A stretch of 64,000 nt of DNA from Streptomyces sp. AP-93 (GCF_022808175.1 NZ_JALGBX010000008.1:248001-312000), one strand, 5' to 3'; positions 44,795 to 54,474 are shown, counted from the stretch's first letter. Made by a program: numbers and translations. Notes: generated by a model from the letters alone, not told the origin.

Positions 44795-46084
44795 TCAGCG
44801 GGACTCGACCGGAACGAAGTCGCGCAGGACCTCGCCGGTGTAGATCTGGCGCGGGCGGCCGATGCGGGAGCCGGGCTCCTTGATCATCTCGTGCCACTGG
44901 GCGATCCAGCCGGGCAGCCGGCCGATCGCGAACAGCACGGTGAACATCTCGGTCGGGAAGCCCATGGCCCGGTAGATCAGACCGGTGTAGAAGTCCACGT
45001 TCGGGTAGAGGTTGCGCTCGACGAAGTACTCGTCGGCCAGCGCGTGCTCTTCCAGCTTCAGGGCGATGTCGAGGAGCTCGTCGTCCTTGCCGAGCGCCGA
45101 GAGGACATCGTGCGCCGCCGCCTTGATGATCTTCGCCCGGGGGTCGAAGCTCTTGTAGACGCGGTGCCCGAAGCCCATCAGGCGGACGCCGTCTTCCTTG
45201 TTCTTCACCTTGCGGATGAAGGCGTCGACGTCGCCGCCGTCGTTCTTGATGCCTTCGAGCATCTCCAGAACCGACTGGTTGGCGCCACCGTGCAGCGGAC
45301 CCCACAGGGCCGAGATGCCGGCGGAGATCGAGGCGAACATGTTCGCCTGCGAGGAGCCGACCAGACGCACGGTGGAGGTCGAGCAGTTCTGCTCGTGGTC
45401 CGCGTGCAGGATCAGCAGCTTGTCGAGCGCCGCGACCACGACCGGGTCCAGGTCGTACTCCTGGGCCGGCACGGAGAAGGTCATGCGCAGGAAGTTCTCG
45501 ACGTAGCCGAGGTCGTTGCGCGGGTAGACCACCGGGTGGCCGACCGACTTCTTGTACGCGTAGGCCGCGATCGTCGGGAGCTTGGCCAGCAGCCGGATCG
45601 TCGAGAGGTTGCGCTGCTTCTCGTCGAACGGGTTGTGGCTGTCCTGGTAGAACGTCGACAGCGCGCTGACCACGGAGGACAGCATCGCCATCGGGTGCGC
45701 GTCGCGCGGGAAGCCGTCGTAGAAGCGCTTGACGTCCTCGTGCAGCAGCGTGTGCTGGGTGATCTCGTTGCGGAACGACGCGAGCTGGTCGACGGTCGGC
45801 AGCTCCCCGTTGATCAGCAGGTACGCGACCTCGATGAAGGTCGAGCGCTCCGCCAGCTGCTCGATCGGGTAACCGCGGTAGCGCAGGATGCCCTGCTCAC
45901 CGTCGAGATAAGTAATGGCGGACTTATAGGCGGCGGTGTTTCCGTAGCCGCTGTCCAGGGTGACCAGCCCGGTCTGAGCCCTGAGCTTCGAGATGTCGAA
46001 GCCCTGGTCACCGACGGTGCTCTCGACCACCGGGTAGGTGTATTCACCGTCCGCGTACCGCAGTACTACAGAGTTGTCGCTCAC
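44795..46084 (-). CDS. gltA: Citrate synthase
   Basis: 429 residues, the usual length for the Streptomyces CitA type. GTG at 46084 follows GAGGGA by 4 nt; an upstream ATG in frame would add a non-homologous leader. Active-site regions are intact: GPLHGGANQ (His), MGFGHRVYKSFDPRA (His and Arg) and NVDFYTGLIYRAMGFP (Asp). The N-terminal YADGEYTYPVVESTVGDQGFDI is typical of hexameric type II enzymes. It condenses oxaloacetate and acetyl-CoA at entry to the TCA cycle. Also called citA. Confidence 0.96.
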   Translation of the reverse strand: MSDNSVVLRYADGEYTYPVVESTVGDQGFDISKLRAQTGLVTLDSGYGNTAAYKSAITYLDGEQGILRYRGYPIEQLAERSTFIEVAYLLINGELPTVDQLASFRNEITQHTLLHEDVKRFYDGFPRDAHPMAMLSSVVSALSTFYQDSHNPFDEKQRNLSTIRLLAKLPTIAAYAYKKSVGHPVVYPRNDLGYVENFLRMTFSVPAQEYDLDPVVVAALDKLLILHADHEQNCSTSTVRLVGSSQANMFASISAGISALWGPLHGGANQSVLEMLEGIKNDGGDVDAFIRKVKNKEDGVRLMGFGHRVYKSFDPRAKIIKAAAHDVLSALGKDDELLDIALKLEEHALADEYFVERNLYPNVDFYTGLIYRAMGFPTEMFTVLFAIGRLPGWIAQWHEMIKEPGSRIGRPRQIYTGEVLRDFVPVESR

Positions 46085-46267
46085 GTCATCCCTCACCGAC
46101 GTAGTGCCTCTTCTTCGAGGTGCCCTGACTGCCTCTACCTTCCCCCATTTGGCGCAGGTGAGTGCACTCGGGGTCGAGCTTTGGTGTTTTTGACGGCACT
46201 CAGTGCCGCCAGCCTGCACATCCTGCCCCCTCCACAACCGTTGTAGGAACCCCAAATGATCGATCAT

Positions 46268-48514
46268 CTAGGTGATGTTTCCCACCGGTATACGGCCGGA
46301 CAGCCTGGGTGCGACGGCCGTGTACCTCCTGCCTGCGGAAACGGTACGCACCGCCTGGCCCAGGGCTTTGCGGGACCCGACCAGGACGACCAGTTTCTTC
46401 GCCCGGGTGACCGCCGTGTAGAGCAGGTTCCGCTGGAGCATCATCCAAGCGCCGGTCGTGACCGGGATCACCACCGCCGGATACTCGCTCCCCTGGGAGC
46501 GGTGGATGGTGACGGCGTACGCGTGGGCCAGCTCGTCGAGCTCCGCGAACTCGTAGGCCACTTCCTCGTCTTCGTCCGTGCGGACCGTCAGCCGCTGTTC
46601 CTCCAGGTCAAGGCCGGTGACCACGCCGACGGTGCCGTTGAAGACCCCGTTGGCTCCCTTGTCGTAGTTGTTTCGGATCTGGGTGACCTTGTCGCCGACC
46701 CGGAAGACGCGGCCGCCGAACCGCTTCTCGGGCAGGCCCGGCCTGGCCGGGGTGACGGCCTGCTGGAGCAGGGCGTTGAGGTTCCCGGCGCCGGCCGGGC
46801 CGCGGTGCATCGGGGCGAGGACCTGGATGTCCCTCCGCGGGTCGAGGCCGAATCTGGCCGGAATGCGACGGGCGGCGACGTCGACGGCGAGCTTTCCGGC
46901 CTCCTCGGTGTCCTCCTCGGGGAAGAGGAAGAAGTCGGGCAGACCGTCGGTGATCGGCGGCAGGCCGGTGTTGATCCGGTGGGCGTTGGTGACCACGCCC
47001 GACTGCTGGGCCTGCCGGAAGATGGTCGTCAGCCGGACGGCGGGGACCGGACCGCCCTCGGCGAGCAGATCGCGCAGCACCTCGCCCGCGCCGACCGAGG
47101 GCAGCTGGTCCACGTCCCCGACCAGCAGCAGGTGGGCACCGGGTGCCACCGCCTTGACCAGCTTGTTCGCCAGCAGCAGGTCGAGCATCGAGGCCTCGTC
47201 CACGACGACCAGGTCCGCGTCGAGCGGACGCTCCCGGTCGTACGCCGCGTCCCCGCCCGGTTTGAGTTCCAGGAGCCGGTGCACGGTGGAGGCCTCGGCC
47301 CCGGTGAGCTCGGCCAGCCGCTTCGCCGCCCGGCCGGTGGGGGCGGCGAGGACGACCTTGGCCTTCTTTGCGCGGGCCAGCTCCACGATCGAGCGGACGG
47401 TGAAGGACTTCCCGCAGCCGGGCCCGCCGGTGAGGACCGCGACCCGGCGGGTGAGCGCGAGGCGGACCGCGTCCCGCTGCGCGGGGGCCAGCGTGGCTCC
47501 GGTGCGGCCGGCGAGCCAGCCCAGGGCCTTGTCCCAGTCCACGTCCCGGAAGGCGGGCAGCCGGTCCTCGTCCGCGTTCAGGAGGCGGCGTACCTGACCG
47601 GCCAGGGACAGCTCGGCGCGGTGGAACGGCACCAGGTACACGGCGGTGAGGGGGTCCGGGCCGCCCTGCGGGTCCGGCACGGATTCCCGTACGACCCCTT
47701 CCGGATCGGCGGCGAGCTCCGCCAGGCAGTCGATGACCAGCCCGGTGTCCACCTGGAGCAGCTTGACCCCGTCGGCGATGAGCCGGTCCTCCGGCAGGAA
47801 GCAGTGCCCCTGGTCGGTGGACTGGGACAGGGCGTACTGGAGCCCGGCCTTGACCCGCTCCGGACTGTCGTGCGGGATCCCGACGGCCTGCGCGATGCGG
47901 TCGGCGGTGAGGAAGCCGATGCCCCAGACGTCGGCGGCGAGCCGGTACGGCTGGTTGCGGACCACCGAAATGGAGGCGTCGGCGTACTTCTTGTAGATGC
48001 GCACCGCGATGGAGGTGGAGACGCCGACCCCCTGGAGGAAGACCATGACCTCCTTGATGGCCTTCTGCTCCTCCCAGGCCGCGCCGATCAGCCTGGTGCG
48101 CTTGGGGCCGAGGCCGGGCACTTCGATCAGCCGCTTCGGCTGCTCCTCGATGACGTCGAGGGTGTCGAGGCCGAAGTGCTCCACGATCCGGTCGGCGATC
48201 TTCGGGCCGATGCCCTTGATCAGGCCGGAGCCGAGGTAGCGCCGGATGCCCTGGATGGTCGCGGGCAGCAGCGTCGTGTAGTTCTCCACGGTGAACTGGC
48301 GGCCGTACTGGGGGTGTGAGCCCCAACGGCCCTCCATGCGCAGCGATTCACCCGGCTGGGCCCCGAGGAGGGAGCCCACGACCGTGAGCAGGTCGCCTGC
48401 GCCACGGCCGGTGTCCACCCGGGCGACCGTGTATCCGCTCTCCTCGTTGGCGTAGGTGATGCGCTCCAGCACCCCTTCGACCACCGCCGGCGCCACGGCC
48501 GCGTTCGTCGTCAT
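46268..48514 (-). CDS. recD2: RecD2-like ATP-dependent DNA helicase
   Basis: 748 residues, ATG start. The N-terminal extension (about 1-300) has the RecD2 helix-hairpin-helix region (LIKGIGPKIADRIVEHFG, VPGLGPKRTRLIGAAW, WGIGFLTADRIAQ). SF1B helicase motifs follow: GGPGCGKSFTV (I), DEASMLDLLLANKL (II), GDVDQLPSVGAGEVL (III), FRQAQQS (IV), TIHRSQGSEYP (V) and YTAVTRAKKLVVLVG (VI). It unwinds DNA 5' to 3' in repair independent of RecBC. A 12-bp palindrome ATGATCGATCAT (46256-46267) abuts its stop. Confidence 0.94.
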   Translation of the reverse strand: MTTNAAVAPAVVEGVLERITYANEESGYTVARVDTGRGAGDLLTVVGSLLGAQPGESLRMEGRWGSHPQYGRQFTVENYTTLLPATIQGIRRYLGSGLIKGIGPKIADRIVEHFGLDTLDVIEEQPKRLIEVPGLGPKRTRLIGAAWEEQKAIKEVMVFLQGVGVSTSIAVRIYKKYADASISVVRNQPYRLAADVWGIGFLTADRIAQAVGIPHDSPERVKAGLQYALSQSTDQGHCFLPEDRLIADGVKLLQVDTGLVIDCLAELAADPEGVVRESVPDPQGGPDPLTAVYLVPFHRAELSLAGQVRRLLNADEDRLPAFRDVDWDKALGWLAGRTGATLAPAQRDAVRLALTRRVAVLTGGPGCGKSFTVRSIVELARAKKAKVVLAAPTGRAAKRLAELTGAEASTVHRLLELKPGGDAAYDRERPLDADLVVVDEASMLDLLLANKLVKAVAPGAHLLLVGDVDQLPSVGAGEVLRDLLAEGGPVPAVRLTTIFRQAQQSGVVTNAHRINTGLPPITDGLPDFFLFPEEDTEEAGKLAVDVAARRIPARFGLDPRRDIQVLAPMHRGPAGAGNLNALLQQAVTPARPGLPEKRFGGRVFRVGDKVTQIRNNYDKGANGVFNGTVGVVTGLDLEEQRLTVRTDEDEEVAYEFAELDELAHAYAVTIHRSQGSEYPAVVIPVTTGAWMMLQRNLLYTAVTRAKKLVVLVGSRKALGQAVRTVSAGRRYTAVAPRLSGRIPVGNIT

Positions 48515-48830
48515 GGCCCGAAGCTACAGCCCGGGTGCGACAGGCCCGCCGGGCCTGTGGAAAAACAGGCGGCCGACCGGGAGCGGCCAACCGGAAGCCG
48601 GCAGCCAAAAGGGGGTCCCGCCTTTCGGCCGGACCCCCTCACGGTTACCCCTCCCTCATCGGACTTCCCGATCCCCCCGGATCCCCCCCGGAAGTCCCGA
48701 CGCAACATACGACCCGCGACCCCTGCGCGTGGTTGCACGCGATTCCGGAACTTTGCCTTTCCATTACCCAAGGGGGTTCCGGGCGCCACCCGAGGTGCCG
48801 CTGAATCGGCACAGAAGTAGCGTTTCAGAC
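48515..48830. promoter_or_regulatory. Divergent region with hairpin and leaderless promoter
   Basis: 316 nt without a gene. GGGGGTCC (48611-48618) pairs with GGACCCCC (48631-48638). TAGCGT (48818-48823) lies exactly 7 nt before the ATG at 48831 with no ribosome site, suggesting a leaderless mRNA. Confidence 0.5.
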
Positions 48831-49418
48831 ATGAGCGAACCTTCCTTCCAGGACGACGTGCTGAACGAACTCGGCGACGACCGGCTGACCGAGATCGCCG
48901 GCCTCCTCGGCACCGACACGAACGGCGCCCGTGACACCGTCGCGGCCACGGTCGGGGCGATGACCGGCGACCTCCAGCAGAAGGCCGACGCCGATGACGA
49001 CGACGGCAACGAGGTCCGCCAGGCCTTCGCCGAGGTCACCCAGGCCCCGCTGGAAGGCGTGGCCACCCTCGGCGGCGGCCTCGGTGGCATGCTCAGCGGC
49101 GGGATGATGGCCGGCGTGCTCGCCAAGGTGAGCAAGCCCGTGGCCAACGCCGTCTCGAAGAAGACCGGCATCCCCGCGCCCACCGTCGCCCGGGTCATCG
49201 AGCTGCTGATCCCGGTCCTGCTGGCGGTCTTCGCCAAGCGCGCGGCCTCCCGGAAGGGCGGCGGCGGAGCCCCGACGGCGGCCGGCGGCGAGTCCCCGAT
49301 CCCGTCGCCGGGAGCGGTACCGGGTGCGTCGGGCACCGCACCCACGGGCGCGGCCCCGGCGGCCGGCGGCAGCCTCGGCGACCTGCTCGGCCAGATCCTC
49401 GGCGGCGGCAAGAAGTAG
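48831..49418 (+). CDS. DUF937 domain protein
   Basis: 195 residues. Residues about 5-100 form the helical DUF937 domain (FQDDVLNELGDDRLTEIAGLLGTDTNGARDTVAATVGAMTGDL). This is followed by a Gly/Met-rich segment (LGGGLGGMLSGGMMAG), a helix with KRAASRKGGGG, and a Pro/Gly/Ala tail ending GSLGDLLGQILGGGKK, a short recurring GDLLGQILGG motif of this family. Function is unknown; no signal peptide, so cytosolic. Leaderless start proposed from TAGCGT upstream. Confidence 0.85.
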   Translation: MSEPSFQDDVLNELGDDRLTEIAGLLGTDTNGARDTVAATVGAMTGDLQQKADADDDDGNEVRQAFAEVTQAPLEGVATLGGGLGGMLSGGMMAGVLAKVSKPVANAVSKKTGIPAPTVARVIELLIPVLLAVFAKRAASRKGGGGAPTAAGGESPIPSPGAVPGASGTAPTGAAPAAGGSLGDLLGQILGGGKK

Positions 49419-49453
49419 CGCGCCTCACCCGTTCGGACGAATCGGCCCCGGGC

Positions 49454-49501
49454 CGGGTCCGGACCGCCCCCGCCGGGTCCGGACCCGGCGGTCCGGACCC
49501 G
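49454..49501 (+). terminator. Terminator after DUF937 gene
   Basis: CGGGTCCGGACCGCC pairs perfectly (15 bp) with GGCGGTCCGGACCCG. The 18-nt loop itself contains the palindrome CCGGGTCCGGACCCGG. Confidence 0.8.
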
Positions 49502-49684
49502 GGAAGTCCTTCAGGCGCCACACCGGCGATGTCCGGGTTCGGCGGTGGCCGGGGGTGCGGCCGCCGTCTCCTCCACCGGCTCGGCGGCCCCGTTCCCGAT
49601 GCCGGTCACTTGGTTTCCACCCCTTCTGCGGCCACGCTCGGGGTCTCCGCTCCGGCCGTCGGGAGGCCGCCCCCCACGTGACGG

Positions 49685-50455
49685 TCAGTCTTGGTACTGG
49701 CCATCTGACACTCCGTAGACCCTGATCAATGAGTCGTCCCGGCCGGGGAAGGGCACGGCGTGCAGCCGGATCCCGGTCGCCGGGAGGGCCTCCAGACCGG
49801 TCAGGCCCGTGAGGGCCGGCAGGCCGGCGGCGGCGAGCGCCGCCGCCACCGGCCCGTCGCCCTCCCGGCTGTCCGTGGCCACGAGGAGCGCGCCCTGCCC
49901 GGCGAGCAGCGCCACGGCGTCCTCGGTGAGGTACGGGCCGGCCGCGCGGCCGGTCTGCACGACGACGGCGTGCCCCGCGAGGTTGAAGGGCGCCAGCGCG
50001 AGCCGGTCGGCGACCGGCGCTCCGGCTCCGAGGAGCCGGACCAGGACCACGGGAAGGTCCACCAGGCCGGCCAGGCCCGGTGCGGCGCCGGCCGCGCCCG
50101 TCGGCCAGGCGGCCCGGGTCGCGGGGCCGGTCAGGTCCGTCGTGATGCGGCCCTGGCCGGCGGAGCCGGGGTTCCGGGGGCCGGGGTTCCGGGGGCCGGG
50201 GTTCCGGGATCCGGTGTTCCGCGAGCCCTTGTGGGGCTCCTGGATCAGCTCCCGGCGGGTGATCTCCGTACTGCCGACCATCAGCAGTCCGAGGTGGCGG
50301 ACGATCAGTTCACCCAGTTCCCCGTCGGCGATGTCGTCGCCGGGGATGTCCAGGCGGAACCCCTGCATCTGCAGGGCGCCTCCGTTGCTGAAGACGACCT
50401 CCGCGTCGAAGTCGACCCGCCACTGGCCGCTGCCGCCGTTCGTTCCCGTGGTCAT
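49685..50455 (-). CDS. Cyclase-family-like protein lacking the metal motif
   Basis: 256 residues, ATG 8 nt after GAGGA. The N-terminal ~75 residues (WRVDFDAEVVFSNGGALQMQGFRLDIPGDDIADGELGELIVRHLGLLMVG ... ELIQEPHKG) form a separate conserved domain that I have seen in Streptomyces proteins but cannot name. After a repeat-encoded linker of NPGPR units, the C-terminal ~150 residues resemble the later part of kynurenine-formamidase-type cyclases (DLPVVLVRLLGAGA, FNLAGHAVVVQTG, GIRLHAVPFPG). The metal-binding HxGTHxDxP motif of active cyclases is absent, so catalysis is doubtful. Confidence 0.65.
   Translation of the reverse strand: MTTGTNGGSGQWRVDFDAEVVFSNGGALQMQGFRLDIPGDDIADGELGELIVRHLGLLMVGSTEITRRELIQEPHKGSRNTGSRNPGPRNPGPRNPGSAGQGRITTDLTGPATRAAWPTGAAGAAPGLAGLVDLPVVLVRLLGAGAPVADRLALAPFNLAGHAVVVQTGRAAGPYLTEDAVALLAGQGALLVATDSREGDGPVAAALAAAGLPALTGLTGLEALPATGIRLHAVPFPGRDDSLIRVYGVSDGQYQD
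50166..50225. repeat. Four 15-bp tandem repeats encoding the linker
   Basis: Unit CCGGGGTTCCGGGGG occurs twice exactly and twice with changes. On the minus strand it encodes the repeated linker Asn-Pro-Gly-Pro-Arg / Asn-Thr-Gly-Ser-Arg of the cyclase-like protein. Confidence 0.85.
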
Positions 50456-50514
50456 GTTCCGTGTCCTCACGTTCTGCCGCGCCGAACCGGCATCTCCGGC
50501 TCAGGCGCAGTCGA

Positions 50515-51465
50515 TCAGAGCTTTCTCCCGAGGGATGGGGCAGGTCTCGCTGGTCCTTCAGGGGTTCCCGCTAGCGGCCGCCCGCGGTCGGAAGCGGAAC
50601 CGAGCCGGGCCTTCGGGGGCACCAGCGAGGTCACCGCCACCCCGCCGACCAGGAGCACGGCCGCCACCCAGCGCAGCCCGCTCACGCCCTCCCCCAGTAC
50701 CAGGGCCGCGGAGCTCATCCCGAAGACCGGCACCAGCAGCGAGAAGGGGGCCACCGATGAGGCGGGATAGGCGCGCAGCAGGAACCCCCATGCCCCGAAG
50801 CCGAACACCGTGGTGATCCAGGCGAGGTACAGGATGACCCCGACCCCGCTCCAGTCGAGCCCGCGCAGCGCCGCCAGGTCCCGTTCCGGACCCTCCAGCA
50901 GGAGCGAGAGCCCCGCCAGCGGCAGCACCGGCACCACGCTCACCCACACCATGAAGTTCAGCGCGTCGGGCGGGGAGGCCTTGCGGGTCAGCACGTTGGA
51001 CACGCCCCAGCACGCGGCGGCCGCGATCACCATGGTGAAGCCCAGCACCGGCCCGGAGGCGCCCTCGTCCACGGCGGCCACGGCGATCCCCGCGAAGGCC
51101 ACGGCCATGCCCGCGATCCGCAGCCGGCCCGGCCGCTCCCCCAGGACGACGGCCGCGAACACGGCCGTGAACACCGCCTGCGCCTGGAGGACCAGCGAGG
51201 ACAGCCCGGCCGGCATCCCGTTGTCCATCCCGGAGAACAGCAGCCCGAACTTGGCGATGCCGAGGACCACGCCGACCGAGATCACCCACTTCCAGGCCAC
51301 CTTGGGCCGCCCGACGAAGAACACCGCCGGCAGGGCCGCGACGAGGAAGCGCAGGGCGGACAGCAGCAGCGGAGGGAACGATCCGAGCCCGAATTCGATG
51401 ACGACGAAGTTGAAACCCCAGACTGCGGCCACGAGGACCGCGAGGGCTGTGTGGACGGGGCGCAT
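50515..51465 (-). CDS. EamA-family (DMT) transporter
   Basis: 316 residues with ten hydrophobic helices in two EamA repeats. The first runs from LAVLVAAVWGFNFVVIEFGLGSFPPLLLSALRF, the second from GFTMVIAAAACWGVSNVLTRK, ending PVFGMSSAALVLGEGVSGLRWVAAVLLVGGVAV. It matches the RhaT/YdcZ drug/metabolite exporter type, probably for amino acids or metabolites. Divergent from a LysR regulator 143 nt away, which probably controls it, the classic arrangement for such exporters. The last ~25 residues are a Pro/Arg-rich tail. Confidence 0.9.
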   Translation of the reverse strand: MRPVHTALAVLVAAVWGFNFVVIEFGLGSFPPLLLSALRFLVAALPAVFFVGRPKVAWKWVISVGVVLGIAKFGLLFSGMDNGMPAGLSSLVLQAQAVFTAVFAAVVLGERPGRLRIAGMAVAFAGIAVAAVDEGASGPVLGFTMVIAAAACWGVSNVLTRKASPPDALNFMVWVSVVPVLPLAGLSLLLEGPERDLAALRGLDWSGVGVILYLAWITTVFGFGAWGFLLRAYPASSVAPFSLLVPVFGMSSAALVLGEGVSGLRWVAAVLLVGGVAVTSLVPPKARLGSASDRGRPLAGTPEGPARPAPSLGRKL

Positions 51466-51607
51466 GATCCGAGCATCGGCTCATCAACCGTTTAGCACCA
51501 GCACAGATGTCTTCAGGGTCGGATGTAGCAATGCTTCATCCAGAATCCGCTGTGCCGGCCGCCGCGGGCCCGGCCCGATCCGAACGGCACGCCCTAAGCT
51601 GACCGGC

Positions 51608-52564
51608 ATGCTCGACCTCTCCCGGCTGCGCGCCCTGCACGCCGTCTCCGTCCACGGCTCGGTCGGCGCGGCCGCGGCCGCCCTCGGGTACACCCCCTCC
51701 GCCGTCTCCCAGCAGATCGCCAAGCTGGAACGGGAAACCCGCACCACGCTGCTCGAACGCCACGGCCGCGGGGTCGCCCTCACCGAGGAGGCCAAGCTGC
51801 TCGCCACGACGGCCCAGCAACTGATGGACATCTCGGAGCAGGCCGAGACCGCGCTGGAGGAGTCCCGCGGCCAGCCCATCGGCCGGCTGCGGGTCGCCGC
51901 CTTCGCCTCGGCCGCCCGCGGCCTGCTCCCCGGGGTCCTCGCGGACCTGGCCCACCGTCACCCGGCCCTGGAGGTACGGCTCACCGAGATCAACCCGCAC
52001 CTCTCGATGGACCTGGTCACGCGCGGGGTCACCGACCTGGCCGTGACCCACGACTGGGACATCGCCCCGCTGCCCGCCCCCGAGGGCGTGGAGCAGGCGG
52101 TGATCGGGGACGACCGCTGCGACCTCCTCGTGCCGGCCGGACACCCCTTCACCTCCCGCGCCGTCATCCACCGATCGGACCTGGGCGGGCAGCGCTGGGT
52201 CTGCCAGCCGCCCGGCCGGGTCTGCCACGACTGGCTGGTACGGACCCTGCGCACGGCCGGGTTCGAGCCGGACATCACGCACGTCGCCGAGGAGAACCAC
52301 ACCCTCGTCGCGCTGGTCGCGGCCGGGCTCGGGGTGGCCGTCGTACCGCGGCTGGGCACCGGGACGCTGCCGCCCGGCGCGGTGGCCGTACCGCTGGAGC
52401 CGGGCCCCGTACGCCGGTTGTACGCCCTGTGGCGGACCGGGGCGGCCCGCCGGCCGGCGATCACCGAGGCCGTACGGACCCTGCGCGAGCACTGGCCCCG
52501 GGTCTCCCCCCGTACGGGGGACCCCGCGAGTGTCCCCCGCTCCGAATGCCCCGCCCCGCAGTAG
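51608..52564 (+). CDS. LysR-family transcriptional regulator
   Basis: 318 residues. HTH: LSRLRALHAVSVHGSVGAAAAALGYTPSAVSQQIAKLERETRTTLLERHGRGVALTEEA. The effector domain follows (GRLRVAAFASAARGLLPGVLADL, DLLVPAGHPF, LVAAGLGVAVVPRLGTG). TAAGCT (51595-51600) lies 7 nt before the ATG with no ribosome site, so the mRNA is probably leaderless. Likely controls the divergent EamA exporter. The gene's stop TAG forms part of the next gene's -10-like box. Confidence 0.93.
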   Translation: MLDLSRLRALHAVSVHGSVGAAAAALGYTPSAVSQQIAKLERETRTTLLERHGRGVALTEEAKLLATTAQQLMDISEQAETALEESRGQPIGRLRVAAFASAARGLLPGVLADLAHRHPALEVRLTEINPHLSMDLVTRGVTDLAVTHDWDIAPLPAPEGVEQAVIGDDRCDLLVPAGHPFTSRAVIHRSDLGGQRWVCQPPGRVCHDWLVRTLRTAGFEPDITHVAEENHTLVALVAAGLGVAVVPRLGTGTLPPGAVAVPLEPGPVRRLYALWRTGAARRPAITEAVRTLREHWPRVSPRTGDPASVPRSECPAPQ

Positions 52565-52574
52565 GGTCCGGCGC

Positions 52575-54431
52575 GTGCCGAACCACGCCTCCCGCCGGAC
52601 CCTGCTCACCGTGGCCGCCGTGGCCGCCGTCACCGCCGCGGGGGCCGCGTGCGCCTCGGTGGGCCCCGACCGGGACCCCGGCGGGCCCGTGCCCGACGAC
52701 CCGCGGCCGGGCGACCGCGCACCGGGCCGCACCCCGGCCCCCCGGGTCCGGCCGCGCGAGACGATGGCGCGGATGAGCCTGGCCGAACTGGTCGGGCAGC
52801 TCTTCGTATCGCGGGCGTACGGGCATTCCGCGACCGAGCCCGACCCCGGGGACGCCGCGCTCAACCAGCAGCTGTTCGGGGTCCGCACCCCCGCCGAGCT
52901 GGTCGCCCGCTACCACCTCGGCGGGATCGTCTACTTCGGCTGGGCGCACAACACCCGCTCCCCGCGGCAGATCGCAGAGCTGTCTACGGGGCTCCAGCGG
53001 GCGGCCACGGACTCGGGGGCGGGCATCCCGCTGCTGCTCTCCATCGACCAGGAGCACGGCGCCGTCGCCCGCGTGGGCCGGCCCGCGACCCTGCTCCCGG
53101 GGGCCATGGCGCTGGGGGCCCTGACCCTGGGGACCGGCGGGTCCACCGCCGAGGCCCGCCGGGCCGCGCGCATCGCGGGCGCCGAGCTGGCGGCCATGGG
53201 CATCCGGCACAACTACGCCCCGGTGGCCGACGTGAACACCGACCCCGCCAACCCGGTCATCGGCGTACGGTCCTTCGGCGCCGACCCGCAGGCCGTGGCG
53301 GCCCTGGTCGCCGCCCAGATCCGCGGCTACCAGGGCGCCGGGGTGGCCGCCACGGCGAAGCACTTCCCGGGGCACGGGGACACCGGCACCGACAGCCACG
53401 TCGGGCTGCCGCTGATGACCCACACGCGCGCGCGGTGGGAGGAGCTGGACGAGCCGCCGTTCCGGGCGGCCGTGGAGGCGGGCGTGGACGTGGTGATGAC
53501 GGCGCACATCGTCTTCCCCGCGCTCGACCCCTCGGGGGATCCGGCGACCCTCTCGCGGCCGATCGTCACCGGGATCCTGCGCGAACGCCTGGGCTTCCGC
53601 GGGGTGGTGGTGACCGACGCCCTCGACATGGCCGGGGTCCGCCAGAAGTACGGGGACGACCGGGTCCCGGTGCTGGCCCTGAAGGCGGGCTGCGACCAGC
53701 TGCTGAACCCGCCGGACCTGGGGCTGGCCGTCCGCAGCGTGCTGGCGGCCGTGGAGTCGGGCGAGCTGACGCGGGCCCGGATCGAGGAGTCGGTGCTGCG
53801 GATCCTGGAACTGAAGGCCCGCCGGGGCCTGTTCGATGCACCGACGCAGGACGCGGCCCGGGCGATGGACACCGTGGACGCGGCCGTCGGCATCCCGGCG
53901 CACCTGGCGGCCGCCGGGGAGATCGCGGACCGCACGACGACCCTGCTGGCCAATCCGGTGGGGCTGCTGCCGCTGGATCCGGCGGACCGGCCCCTGCTCC
54001 TGGTGACCGGGACCGACCCGGTCTCCCCCACGGGTACGACGGGACCCCCTACCGCGGTACTGGCCCGGGAGCTGTCGGCGCTGGGCTGCCGGGCGACGGC
54101 CCTGCCGCCCGCGCGTGCGGTGGCGGCCGCCCCCGGCAACGCGGCCGTGCTCGTGTGCACGTACAACGTCCCCGAAGGGGAGAGCCCGCAGCGCGAGCTG
54201 GTGACCGGGCTGCTGGCCACCGGGGTGCCGGTGGTCCTGGTGGCGATCCGCAACCCCTACGACCCGGCCCGGCTGCCGGCCTGCGCGGCCGAACTGGCCA
54301 CCTACACCTGGACGGACGTGGAGCTGCGGGCGGCGGCCCGGGTGGTCACCGGGACCGTACGCCCCACGGGGCGCCTGCCGGTCCCGGTGCCGGGCCGGTA
54401 CCCGCTGGGCCACGGGCTGGCGTACGGGTAG
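52575..54431 (+). CDS. Exported GH3 beta-N-acetylglucosaminidase-like hydrolase
   Basis: 618 residues from a GTG 7 nt after TAGGGT (a leaderless -10 arrangement overlapping the LysR stop). N-terminus RRTLLTVAAVAAVTAAGAACASVG looks like a twin-arginine or lipoprotein-type signal; the cysteine at AAC is not a perfect lipobox. GH3 domain: IVYFGWAHNTRSP, LLLSIDQEHGAVARVG, the NagZ-type loop KHFPGHGDTGTDSHVGLP and the nucleophile Asp in VVVTDALDMAGV. A C-terminal alpha/beta domain follows. It probably trims N-acetylglucosamine-containing glycans such as peptidoglycan fragments or chitin outside the membrane. Confidence 0.9.
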   Translation: MPNHASRRTLLTVAAVAAVTAAGAACASVGPDRDPGGPVPDDPRPGDRAPGRTPAPRVRPRETMARMSLAELVGQLFVSRAYGHSATEPDPGDAALNQQLFGVRTPAELVARYHLGGIVYFGWAHNTRSPRQIAELSTGLQRAATDSGAGIPLLLSIDQEHGAVARVGRPATLLPGAMALGALTLGTGGSTAEARRAARIAGAELAAMGIRHNYAPVADVNTDPANPVIGVRSFGADPQAVAALVAAQIRGYQGAGVAATAKHFPGHGDTGTDSHVGLPLMTHTRARWEELDEPPFRAAVEAGVDVVMTAHIVFPALDPSGDPATLSRPIVTGILRERLGFRGVVVTDALDMAGVRQKYGDDRVPVLALKAGCDQLLNPPDLGLAVRSVLAAVESGELTRARIEESVLRILELKARRGLFDAPTQDAARAMDTVDAAVGIPAHLAAAGEIADRTTTLLANPVGLLPLDPADRPLLLVTGTDPVSPTGTTGPPTAVLARELSALGCRATALPPARAVAAAPGNAAVLVCTYNVPEGESPQRELVTGLLATGVPVVLVAIRNPYDPARLPACAAELATYTWTDVELRAAARVVTGTVRPTGRLPVPVPGRYPLGHGLAYG

Positions 54432-54474
54432 TCCCCGTACCCCCTCCCGCGGCCCCGCGGGTCCTCCTACGGCA

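Noticed and set aside
46256..46267. ATGATCGATCAT palindrome as a regulator site for citA
   Set aside because: It overlaps neither a clear promoter nor a repeat family and lies at the recD2 stop; too little evidence.
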